A program made the position numbers and the translations under genes. Below are positions 25,541 through 32,865 of a stretch of 41,800 nucleotides of DNA, in pieces. This DNA is from Nitrospirota bacterium (GTDB lineage: Bacteria > Nitrospirota > JACRHL01). The stretch lies in assembly GCA_029881725.1 (NCBI GenBank), contig JAOUMB010000023.1:1-41800 (forward strand), in the 5' to 3' direction. Position 1 is the stretch's first letter, and every line of letters begins with the position of its first letter. The notes beneath the pieces are model-generated. The model did no database searches. It was not told the origin of the DNA and saw only the letters and a list, made by a program, of their open reading frames with translations.

Positions 25541-26142
25541 CGGGGCAGCACGTTAATCTTGCCGGTCATGCGGTTATGGATAAAGCAAAAGTAGGGATAG
25601 CTTCCGGCCACCGTGAAGGTGTGGCTTATATCGCTATCAACCAGCAGATCCACGGGTTCTATTTCCATTCGCCCGGAGGCATCCGCCCCCGGGATGCTGG
25701 CGAACAGGTGCACGATGCCGCTGCCATTTTTCCATACCACGGTATCCCCTTCGTAGATGGTGAGTTCACGGGGGACGAACATGTAGGCTCCCTCGGGAAC
25801 CATCACTTCGTAGATCTGTGGCTCGGCGGGTGCAGGGGGGGCGGCCATGGGCTCCCGCGGCTCCTCGAACGGCACCGGCTCGGTGGGAGGCAGGGACAGC
25901 TCCGGCTCGGGAGCCGCTTCCATCGGGGTGGTCTCCACCGGCTCCGACTGGGGCTCGGCGACCGGGGACGTTTCCACCATCGGAGCGGTTTCGGCGGCCG
26001 GGGTGGTTTCCTCCTCATCGTCGCCAATTCCAATCCAGCCGCCGACTGCGCCGACACCCTTGCCGAGGGTACTGCAGCCGGTGAGCCAAACTGAAAACAG
26101 CGCCACCAGGGTCAGGGTGGCCGGAAACTTCAACTGCGTCAT
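25537..26142 (-). CDS. Cupredoxin-domain lipoprotein
   Basis: 201 residues. A lipoprotein signal ends in LTGC (C23). A Glu/Pro/Thr-rich disordered spacer of about 75 residues follows, then a type-1 copper cupredoxin domain. The ligands are the His of GSGIVHLF and the Cys, His and Met of YFCFIHNRMTG. The C-x2-H-x2-M spacing is that of amicyanin rather than plastocyanin. It would carry single electrons at the membrane surface, and it heads the cupredoxin-cytochrome-propeller operon. ATG at 26142 gives a normal signal sequence; the ribosome site is weak. Confidence 0.85.
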   Translation of the reverse strand: MTQLKFPATLTLVALFSVWLTGCSTLGKGVGAVGGWIGIGDDEEETTPAAETAPMVETSPVAEPQSEPVETTPMEAAPEPELSLPPTEPVPFEEPREPMAAPPAPAEPQIYEVMVPEGAYMFVPRELTIYEGDTVVWKNGSGIVHLFASIPGADASGRMEIEPVDLLVDSDISHTFTVAGSYPYFCFIHNRMTGKINVLPR

Positions 26143-26295
26143 GCCGTTGTCCGGGTAAAGAGAGGTTGCGGAAAACAATTGGCGGCAGTTTGCATCGGTG
26201 GATGAGAAAAAGTCAATGCACCGGGCCTTGTGCAGCGCGCGGGGGGAGCGGAAAAGCGGCACCGCAGTATGGGAAAAATCCTGCCTTGCCAGAGG

Positions 26296-26325
26296 TTGAC
26301 CGGCCTCCGGGGGGGGTGTTACTTT
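26296..26325 (+). promoter_or_regulatory. Candidate promoter of the isc operon
   Basis: TTGACC (26296-26301) and TACTTT (26320-26325) are spaced by 18 bases, about 100 bases upstream of iscR. A short hairpin, CGACC-CTTTT-GGTCG (26331-26345), lies at the start of the predicted transcript and could be an operator or leader structure. IscR-family regulators commonly control their own operon. Confidence 0.45.
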
Positions 26326-26426
26326 ATATACGACCCTTTTGGTCGGCGACCATTCTGATCGGGAGTAACGCGGCGCTGCATGCCGGAATCCTGAGAGATG
26401 ATGACGATTACCAGATTGAGATCAAC

Positions 26427-26870
26427 GTGCTGAAACTGACCAAGAAAACCGACTATGCGCTGATGGCCTTGCACCACATGGGGTTTCTGGCCGATGAGCG
26501 CCTGGTGAATGCCAAGGAGATTGCCGAGATCTATCAGATTCCGGTGGAAATGATGGCGAAGATCCTGCAGACCCTGTCCCGCGAGGGGCTGATTGTCAGT
26601 GAGAATGGGCCCAAGGGGGGGTACGCCTTGTCCCGGTTGCCCAAGGACATTTCGGTGGCCGAGGTGATTGAGGTGATTGAGGGGCCGATCGGCATCGCCG
26701 ATTGTGTGCAGGATGCGGTTACCCCGTGCCTTCAGGCGGACACCTGTACCATTCGTACGCCGGTGGCCCATATCCAGGCGCGGATCAGTGCGCTGCTGAC
26801 CGGAATGAGCGTGGCCGAAGTGCATGCCATGTCGGCGGTGCCGGCCGTTTCGATGATTGAGCCGGGGTAA
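26427..26870 (+). CDS. iscR: Rrf2-family Fe-S cluster regulator (IscR-like)
   Basis: 147 residues. It starts with a winged-helix region ([20 protein letters not shown]) and ends with three cysteines in the region [16 protein letters not shown], with His further on in PVAH. Three Cys and a His hold the 2Fe-2S cluster in E. coli IscR; here the first spacing is C-x6-C-x5-C counting DAVTP..., so slightly different from C-x5-C-x5-C. It is the first gene of the operon iscR-iscS-iscU-fdx-iscX. GTG at 26427 fits the conserved family start. It could equally be named after SufR-like homologues, since both are Rrf2 regulators. Confidence 0.85.
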   Translation: MLKLTKKTDYALMALHHMGFLADERLVNAKEIAEIYQIPVEMMAKILQTLSREGLIVSENGPKGGYALSRLPKDISVAEVIEVIEGPIGIADCVQDAVTPCLQADTCTIRTPVAHIQARISALLTGMSVAEVHAMSAVPAVSMIEPG

Positions 26871-26907
26871 CCCGGAAGACATAACCAAAGCAAGCTGGGA
26901 TAAGAAT

Positions 26908-28131
26908 ATGAGTGTCAAGATACCAATCTATATGGATTATCAATCCACCACGCCGGTGGATCCGCGGGTGCTGGAGGCGATGCTGCCGTATTTCACCGAG
27001 GTGTTTGGCCATCCGGCCAGCCGCAACCACAGCTTCGGCTGGGACGCGGAGCAGGCGGTGGATGTTGCCCGCGAGCAGGTGGCCAAGCTGATCGGAGCTA
27101 CCGCCAAGGAGGTGATTTTCACCAGTGGAGGTACCGAGGCGATCAATCTTGCCATTCGTGGCGTGGCCGAGATGTACGGGGAAAAAGGGCGTCATATGGT
27201 GGTGGCCGTGACCGACAGCCGTCCGGTGCACGACGTGGTCAAGCGGCTGGTGCGCGAGCATCAGTATGAAGTGACCGAGGTGCCGGTGGACAAGGAGGGG
27301 CGAGTTTCCGCAGACGCGGTGAAGGCGGCGCTCCGCCCGGACACCATTCTGATTTCCGTGATGATGGCCAATAATGAGATTGGCACCGTGCAGGATATGG
27401 TGGCGATTGGAAAGGTGGCCAAGGAAGCTGGAGTGCTGTTGTTTTCCGATGCCACCGAGGCGGTGGGCAAAGTGCCGGTCGATGTGCAGGAAATGGGCAT
27501 TGACCTGCTGGCGGTCACCGCCCACAAGATGTATGGCCCCAAGGGCGTGGGTGCCCTGTACGTGCGTCGCCGCAACCCGCGGGTGCGGCTTTCAGCCCAG
27601 ATCGACGGCGGCGGTCATGAGCGTGGAATGCGCTCTGGCACTCTGAACGTTCCGGGCGTCGTCGGCATGGGCAAGGCCGCTGAATTGTGCATGCAGGAGA
27701 TGCCGGAGGAGAGCGCTCGCATGGGTGTTCTGCGCGACCATCTGGAGAACGGCATACTGGCTGGGCTGGACGAGGTGCAGGTGAACGGCAGCCGCGAGCA
27801 TCGCCTACCCCACAACTTGAACATCAGTTTTGCCTATGTGGAAGGCGAGTCCATGTTGATGGGCCTGAAGGAGATTGCCCTGGCCTCGGGTTCCGCCTGT
27901 ACCACCGCGACCCTGGAGCCGTCCTATGTGATTCGAGCACTGGGGGTGTCGGAGGAGTTGGCGCATTCGTCGCTGCGCTTTTCCATCGGGCGCTTCACCA
28001 CCGAGGAGGAGGTGGAGTATGTGATCGGCCGCGTGGTGGAAACCATCCAGCGGCTCAGGGAGATGTCACCCCTGTACGAAATGGCGAAAGAGGGAGTTGA
28101 TCTCAGTCAGGTGCAATGGTCGGCCCACTGA
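26908..28131 (+). CDS. iscS: Cysteine desulfurase IscS, with unusual active-site residues
   Basis: 407 residues, colinear with E. coli IscS (404). It uses pyridoxal phosphate to move sulfur from cysteine to an active-site Cys. The PLP lysine is K207 ([10 protein letters not shown]), the PLP-ring aspartate D181 (SDATEAVGK) and the catalytic cysteine C331 ([14 protein letters not shown]). Two residues differ from E. coli: the His104 position is Ser104 (VTDSRPVHD versus KTEHKAVLD), and the Gln183 position is Glu184. His104 stacks on PLP and aids proton transfer in E. coli IscS. The C-terminal end is full length ([12 protein letters not shown]). It sits 37 bases after iscR and 51 before iscU. Confidence 0.95.
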   Translation: MSVKIPIYMDYQSTTPVDPRVLEAMLPYFTEVFGHPASRNHSFGWDAEQAVDVAREQVAKLIGATAKEVIFTSGGTEAINLAIRGVAEMYGEKGRHMVVAVTDSRPVHDVVKRLVREHQYEVTEVPVDKEGRVSADAVKAALRPDTILISVMMANNEIGTVQDMVAIGKVAKEAGVLLFSDATEAVGKVPVDVQEMGIDLLAVTAHKMYGPKGVGALYVRRRNPRVRLSAQIDGGGHERGMRSGTLNVPGVVGMGKAAELCMQEMPEESARMGVLRDHLENGILAGLDEVQVNGSREHRLPHNLNISFAYVEGESMLMGLKEIALASGSACTTATLEPSYVIRALGVSEELAHSSLRFSIGRFTTEEEVEYVIGRVVETIQRLREMSPLYEMAKEGVDLSQVQWSAH

Positions 28132-28182
28132 CGGGCCGCGAATATATTCCCGCTCCGCGGGGAAGGCAAGGGAGAAGAGAAA

Positions 28183-28596
28183 ATGGCTTACAGTGACCAG
28201 GTTCTGGACCACTACAATAACCCGCGCAACATGGGCTCGTTCGGCAAGGACGAGGAAGGCGTGGGAACCGGCATCGTGGGCGCCCCCGAGTGTGGCGACG
28301 TGATGAAACTGCAGGTGAAGATCAATGAGGACGGGATCATTGAGGATGCCAGATTCAAGACCTTCGGGTGTGGTTCGGCCATCGCCAGTTCGTCCTTGGC
28401 CACCGAGTGGCTGAAGGGGCGCACCGTTGACGAGGCGATGGCGATCAAGAACACCGATATCGTTGAGGAACTGAACCTTCCGCCGGTGAAGATTCACTGC
28501 TCGGTGCTGGCCGAGGACGCCATCAAGGCGGCGGTGGGTGATTATGTGAAAAAAAGCGGTAAGGAGTCTGCCTCCGGCGGCTCTGGCGCGGCCTGA
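28183..28596 (+). CDS. iscU: Fe-S cluster scaffold protein IscU
   Basis: 137 residues. The three cluster-binding cysteines lie in GAPECGDVM, FGCGSAIAS and KIHCSVLAEDA, with the conserved Asp after the first (CGD). The LPPVK motif recognised by HscA is present (LNLPPVKIHCS), although hscA is not in this operon. A Gly/Ser/Ala-rich tail follows. A GGGAGA ribosome site precedes the ATG. It receives sulfur from IscS and assembles 2Fe-2S clusters. Confidence 0.97.
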   Translation: MAYSDQVLDHYNNPRNMGSFGKDEEGVGTGIVGAPECGDVMKLQVKINEDGIIEDARFKTFGCGSAIASSSLATEWLKGRTVDEAMAIKNTDIVEELNLPPVKIHCSVLAEDAIKAAVGDYVKKSGKESASGGSGAA

Positions 28597-28613
28597 AGCG
28601 GATATCGAGACCT

Positions 28614-28961
28614 ATGGCAAAGGTAACTTTTTTGCCCTCCGGGGTAACCTGTGAGGTCGATCCGGCCGATTATCCATATGGTGACCACGGGCTTCCCGGA
28701 AGCCTGCTGGATATCGCCATCCGCAACCATGTGAGCTTGGCCCACAATTGTGGCGGCGTGTGCGCTTGCACCACCTGTCATGTGGTGGTCAAGAACGGTG
28801 AGGAGTTCCTGTCCGAAATGGATGAGGACGAAGAGGACCGGCTGGACCGTGCCGCGGGTCTCACCCTGCAATCGCGTCTGGCCTGTCAGGCGGTGGTGGA
28901 GGGGAGCGGTGACGTGGTGGTTCACGTCATGATGACCCAGGAAGAATCAGGAGGACACTGA
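28614..28961 (+). CDS. fdx: ISC-type 2Fe-2S ferredoxin
   Basis: 115 residues. The 2Fe-2S site cysteines are in NCGGVCACTTCHVVV and in the later LACQAVV. This is the adrenodoxin-like ferredoxin of isc operons, which supplies electrons to cluster assembly. The gene is 17 bases after iscU and 2 bases before iscX, so it is tightly coupled to both. No hscB or hscA separates iscU from fdx, unlike the E. coli order. Confidence 0.95.
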   Translation: MAKVTFLPSGVTCEVDPADYPYGDHGLPGSLLDIAIRNHVSLAHNCGGVCACTTCHVVVKNGEEFLSEMDEDEEDRLDRAAGLTLQSRLACQAVVEGSGDVVVHVMMTQEESGGH

Positions 28962-28963
28962 CC

Positions 28964-29185
28964 ATGGCTGGATTGAACTGGAACAGCGCCGAAGACATCG
29001 CGCTTGAACTGATTCAGCGTTACCCAGACAAGGATCCCTTGAGCCTGCGTTTTACCGATCTGCACGAGATGGTGGTCGGGCTGCCGGACTTTGCCGACGA
29101 CCCCAAGAAATCCAGTGAGGGCATTCTGGAGCAGATTCAGATGACCTGGTATGACGAATTCGAGGGGATGCAGGGGGATATGTAG
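28964..29185 (+). CDS. iscX: Fe-S assembly protein IscX
   Basis: 73 residues, acidic, with family residues LNWNSAEDIALELI, RFTDLHEMV and LPDFADDP. The end YDEF is typical of IscX. It binds IscS and iron, and acts as a regulator or iron adaptor in cluster assembly. It is the last gene of the operon. Its length is slightly above the usual 65-66 residues because of an extra short tail (EGMQGDM). Confidence 0.95.
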   Translation: MAGLNWNSAEDIALELIQRYPDKDPLSLRFTDLHEMVVGLPDFADDPKKSSEGILEQIQMTWYDEFEGMQGDM

Positions 29186-29219
29186 CCCAACCGCCGGGAA
29201 TAGGCCACTAATTCCCGCT

Positions 29220-29262
29220 AACGCCGCCGGGGGAGGGCTTGGGCCATCCTACCGGCGGCGTT
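29220..29262. terminator. Shared hairpin between iscX and the convergent propeller gene
   Basis: AACGCCGCCGG (29220-29230) pairs with CCGGCGGCGTT (29252-29262), an 11-base stem with a 21-base loop. It overlaps the last codons and stop of the minus-strand propeller gene (stop 29249-29251). The T tract is short (GTGTTTCC), so termination may be partial or rho-assisted. Confidence 0.6.
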
Positions 29263-31069
29263 GTGTTTCCTGCCACTCAATGATCGTGCCGCCGTCACCG
29301 ACCAGGCGCATTCCATTGCCGTTGGCCTTGATTCCCCACAGGCTTTGCCCGGTAAACGGCACGGTTTCGATCTGCTCGCCGGTGATTTTCAGAATGGTGC
29401 CGAAGTCGCCCGCGGTCCACGTAGCCCCCTGAGGCCCGTCCGCCACCGCCATCAACGACAGCCCACCCTGGCCCAGTCGCCTCCAGGAGTCCCCTGACCA
29501 CCGGTATATCACTCCCAGAGCGCCCACGGTCACGCCGCTGTCGGATATGGCGGCCAGTTCCTCCCCCCCCGGGGTCGGAGCCCTGGACCATTGGCCATTC
29601 AGGTAGTGATAGGCGATACCCTCCTCACCCACCACCCAAAAATCGTTCGGGGAGGCTCCGCCGATACCGTTCAGGGTGCCCTGAATCCGTTCCTGCATGG
29701 GCCACCAGCCGTCGCCGTTCCATGCCATCACCAGCCCTTCGCTGCCCACCGCCACGGCCGCATGGCCCCACGTGCGAATGGCCTTCACAACGCCGACGCG
29801 CGGCGGCGGAACCGACTTCCAGCCCGCCGTATCTCCCACCCATACCCCATCGGGGCCGGCTACCAGGGCGCGTCCATCGGCCAGGGCGCCCAGCGCCATC
29901 AGGTGCCCCACCGGCCCTGACGGTCCGGGGGCTACCGGCGTCCAGCCGGCCCGGTCGGAATGCAGGATGGTGGCGTTCAAGCCCACCGCCCAGTCGCCAT
30001 CCGTGGCGAGCAGGTCGGAATGGGTTCCCTTGATCACCGGCAGAATTCCCTTTTCAAAGGTTCCGGACAAAATCGTTCCATTGTCCCCCACCAGCGTGGC
30101 GACGCGCTTTTTCCGCTCGCTCCATCCACCCCGGATTGCCTGACCGGTGCCGGACGCCGCTCGTACCCAGAATGCGCCATTGTGGTGGAACAGGGTGCCG
30201 TCGTCTCCCGCCACCCACACGTCGTCGTTAGCGGTGCCCCACACCCAGCGCAGCAGCGCGTTGGTGTCCGGCTTGTCGGTGCGCCAGGTGTCCCCCATTT
30301 TGCGCACTACGGTGCCGCCATCGCCCACAATGTATACGTTGTCCGGCCCGGTTCCCCACACGGACACGAAGTGCGCCTGCACCCCCACGTCCACCGGCTG
30401 CCAGCGGGAGCCGTCGTAATGAACGACGACTCCGCGCCCCCCGACCGCCCACACGTCGGTGGCGCTGGAACCCCACACGCCAAAAAACAGGTTGTCGGTG
30501 CCGCTCTCCTGCCGCATCCAGCATTTTCCGTCCCAGTGAAAGATCACCCCCCGGTCCCCCACCGTAAACACGTCGTTCGGGGCGGAGCCCCAGATGCCGT
30601 TGAAGTCGTTGCTCACCCCGGTGGGCTGATCCCACCACAGGCGGCCGTCGAAGTAGAGCACGCGGCCGTTGTAGCCGGTGACAAATACATGTGTATCGTC
30701 TGCAGCCCATGCCCCGGACAGATAATCCGTGACCCCGGTGTTGACTGATTCCCAGGTGCGTCCCTTTTTTTGCAGGATGCGTCCCTTGTCGCCCACTGCC
30801 CAAATGGTTTTTGCGCCGCCGGTCACCCCCAGCAGGTGGTCTCCCTGGGGCAGGGGGTTTTTCCAGGTGAACGCCTCCGGGTCGGCCTTCAGCAGCGGCA
30901 GTGGGGAAGGTGCGCAAACGCCCACCGGCATGGTGAGTACCGGGGCCTGTCGTAACGCGGCCTGCCACCCGTCCTGGGCGCCGGCTGGCCCTGAGGTCAA
31001 TATGCAGGTCAGCAGGGCAAGGGCAAAAAAACCCGTGTGGCGAAGGGCGCGAAACTGGGGGTGGGGCAT
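29249..31069 (-). CDS. Exported beta-propeller protein
   Basis: 606 residues with a signal peptide (RHTGFFALALLTCILTSGPA) ending near AGAQ. About ten to twelve short blades share the theme WG-(S/T)-x-x-DVW-V-G and HYDG, for example NGIWGSAPNDVFTVGDRGVI, FGVWGSSATDVWAVGGRGVV and RWVWGTANDDVWVAGDDGTL. This resembles YCF48/BNR-like propellers. The ATG at 31069 has AGGAAAGG nearby. It is divergent from the respiratory operon, 165 bases away. The function is unknown; a periplasmic or surface assembly or binding role is plausible. Confidence 0.82.
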   Translation of the reverse strand: MPHPQFRALRHTGFFALALLTCILTSGPAGAQDGWQAALRQAPVLTMPVGVCAPSPLPLLKADPEAFTWKNPLPQGDHLLGVTGGAKTIWAVGDKGRILQKKGRTWESVNTGVTDYLSGAWAADDTHVFVTGYNGRVLYFDGRLWWDQPTGVSNDFNGIWGSAPNDVFTVGDRGVIFHWDGKCWMRQESGTDNLFFGVWGSSATDVWAVGGRGVVVHYDGSRWQPVDVGVQAHFVSVWGTGPDNVYIVGDGGTVVRKMGDTWRTDKPDTNALLRWVWGTANDDVWVAGDDGTLFHHNGAFWVRAASGTGQAIRGGWSERKKRVATLVGDNGTILSGTFEKGILPVIKGTHSDLLATDGDWAVGLNATILHSDRAGWTPVAPGPSGPVGHLMALGALADGRALVAGPDGVWVGDTAGWKSVPPPRVGVVKAIRTWGHAAVAVGSEGLVMAWNGDGWWPMQERIQGTLNGIGGASPNDFWVVGEEGIAYHYLNGQWSRAPTPGGEELAAISDSGVTVGALGVIYRWSGDSWRRLGQGGLSLMAVADGPQGATWTAGDFGTILKITGEQIETVPFTGQSLWGIKANGNGMRLVGDGGTIIEWQETQRRR

Positions 31070-31147
31070 GGTGGAATCCTTTCCTCGTGTCTGTCGTTTG
31101 TATCCCGCCACCCCTCTTCCGGTCAACGGCGGCAAGGGGGCGCCCGC

Positions 31148-31176
31148 TGGACATTCTGCGCGGAATACGCGATATT
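31148..31176 (+). promoter_or_regulatory. Candidate promoter of the b6-type respiratory operon
   Basis: TGGACA (31148-31153) and GATATT (31171-31176) are spaced by 17 bases. The start would lie about 50 bases before the monoheme cytochrome gene. The match is reasonable for a sigma-70 type promoter. A second promoter for the divergent propeller should lie in the same gap. Confidence 0.45.
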
Positions 31177-31234
31177 TCCAAGGATTCAGACAATTATTTC
31201 ATGCCCTGTGAGTGGGGGCTGGAAGGAGGTTTTT

Positions 31235-31597
31235 GTGTCGATTACGATGCGCGCCGCAGTCATCCTGGTGTGTGGTTTGGTAATGTCTGGCGGGATTTTT
31301 TCCGTGCCTGCCCATGCCGGACCCAACGCCAAGATTCTTATCGAGCGAAAGGGATGCCTGGTGTGTCACAATTTGAACGGCAAGGGGGGGCGCAAGGGAC
31401 CTCCCCTTCAGCACGTGGCCGCATGGAGTGATCCGGAGCGGATGCGTGCGTACATCTCTGATCCAAAGGGCATCAATCCGGGCTCCATCATGCCCCCAGC
31501 ACGCCTAAAGGACGAGGAATTGGACGCGATCGTCGAATATTTGCAATCTTTCAAGGACTCCGCCCAGGCGCCGGAAAACTGGCCCGGGAAAAAATAG
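31235..31597 (+). CDS. Exported monoheme cytochrome c
   Basis: 120 residues. The signal peptide is MRAAVILVCGLVMSGGIFSV plus PAHA, the heme motif is CLVCH (41-45), and M86 in SIMPPARL is the likely sixth ligand. It is a small class I cytochrome. The GTG at 31235 follows a strong site (GGAAGGAGG) at 5 bases. The ATG at 31247 is too far from that site. It opens the operon of the b6-type complex, to which it would deliver or from which it would take electrons. Confidence 0.88.
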   Translation: MSITMRAAVILVCGLVMSGGIFSVPAHAGPNAKILIERKGCLVCHNLNGKGGRKGPPLQHVAAWSDPERMRAYISDPKGINPGSIMPPARLKDEELDAIVEYLQSFKDSAQAPENWPGKK

Positions 31598-31632
31598 GCG
31601 GACAGATGGTCTGACGACCACTCGGGAGAGGG

Positions 31633-32121
31633 ATGGACAGTATTGTGGAGGAAGGTGGTGCCACCGGAAAAGGCGCCCCGGCGGCGGTCGACGCTTCACG
31701 GCGGAAATTCATGCACCGCATGTACAACCTGGGGCTGGCCCTGTGGGCCGGTGCCGCCATGGGTACCGGTGGCTACGTGGTAGGACGTTACATCTGGCCT
31801 CGCCCGGAGGGCAGCACCACCGGTGGCGAGCGCAGTGCCTCGTTTCCGCTGGCGCAGTTGGACGAGCAGCCGATGGTGAAACTGCTGGTGGAGGGGCAGC
31901 CGGTGGGGGTGGTGCGCGTAGGGCCAGATGTGTATGCGCTGGGGCTGGTATGCACCCACCTGGGTTGCCTGGTGGGATGGAACCCGGAGGCGCGCCAGAT
32001 GGTCTGCCCGTGCCACGCCTCGCGCTTTGAAGTAACCGGACAGGTGGCCCAGGGGCCGGCTCCGGCTCCCTTAAAACGTTATGAAGCACGGATCTCCGGC
32101 GATACCGTGGTGGTGACTTGA
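31633..32121 (+). CDS. Rieske 2Fe-2S protein
   Basis: 162 residues. The N-terminal segment has the twin Arg (SRRKFMHRMYNL) before a single membrane helix, typical of Tat-exported Rieske subunits. The cluster site is CTHLGC (107-112) and CPCH (125-128): ligands C107, H109, C125, H128 with the C112-C127 disulfide. Its role is to oxidise quinol at the complex. It is closer to the b6f type by gene context. The next gene starts 2 bases after its stop. Confidence 0.95.
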   Translation: MDSIVEEGGATGKGAPAAVDASRRKFMHRMYNLGLALWAGAAMGTGGYVVGRYIWPRPEGSTTGGERSASFPLAQLDEQPMVKLLVEGQPVGVVRVGPDVYALGLVCTHLGCLVGWNPEARQMVCPCHASRFEVTGQVAQGPAPAPLKRYEARISGDTVVVT

Positions 32122-32123
32122 CC

Positions 32124-32855
32124 ATGTTTGGCTGGCGAAAAAAAGGAGGCGAGGCAGCCTACCAGGGGGAGAACGTCAAAAGCCTGCTCAACCTGGTCAG
32201 CCTATTTACCGGGGCCCTGTATGGCGAACTGGACGAGCGGCTGGACTTCCGGACTGCACTTTCGCGGGCACTCAGAAAGCCGGTACCGGCGCACGTCAAT
32301 TTCTGGTTCTGTTTCGGTGGCATCACCTTCCTGATTTTTCTGATTCAGGTGGTCACCGGGGTGGGGCTGCTGCTGTATTACCGTCCCACCGTAGAACAGG
32401 CATACCACTCGGTGGTGCATATCACCAACAACATTCCGTTCGGGTGGCTGGTGCGCGGGTTTCACCACTGGGGTGCTAATCTGATCATGATCACGGTGAT
32501 GATTCATGCCTTGCGCGTGTTTCTGTACGGTGCCTACAAGCCGCCGCGGGACTTCAACTGGGTGGTGGGTGTATTGCTCATGTTCGGGCTGCTGGTTTTT
32601 GGCTTTTCCGGCTATCTGTTGCCATGGAACGAGTTGTCGTACTGGGCCACCGTGGTGGGGGCTGAAATTCCCGGTGCGATCCCGGTAATCGGTGATGCAC
32701 TGGCCTATTTCATCAAGGGGGGCGACACCGTCGGGCAATTGGCACTGACCCGCTTTTTCGCCTTCCATGTGGTGATCATGCCGGTGGGGATGGCGGTGTT
32801 GCTGTTGATGCACTTCCTGATGATCCGCCGTCTGGGCATCTCGGGTCCGCTTTAA
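32124..32855 (+). CDS. Cytochrome b6-like protein with conserved heme c_n cysteine
   Basis: 243 residues, four membrane helices. Heme ligands are H114 and H128 (13 residues apart) and H215 and H230 (14 apart). The 14 spacing in the last helix is a b6 trait; cytochrome b of bc1 has 13. C63 in NFWFCFGGIT aligns with Cys35 of plant/algal b6, which binds heme c_n covalently, and YYRPTVEQAY further matches b6. There is no C-terminal half; that part is encoded next as subunit IV. The ATG at 32124 is preferred; the TTG at 32118 would overlap the Rieske stop. Confidence 0.93.
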   Translation: MFGWRKKGGEAAYQGENVKSLLNLVSLFTGALYGELDERLDFRTALSRALRKPVPAHVNFWFCFGGITFLIFLIQVVTGVGLLLYYRPTVEQAYHSVVHITNNIPFGWLVRGFHHWGANLIMITVMIHALRVFLYGAYKPPRDFNWVVGVLLMFGLLVFGFSGYLLPWNELSYWATVVGAEIPGAIPVIGDALAYFIKGGDTVGQLALTRFFAFHVVIMPVGMAVLLLMHFLMIRRLGISGPL

Positions 32856-32865
32856 GGAGCACGCC

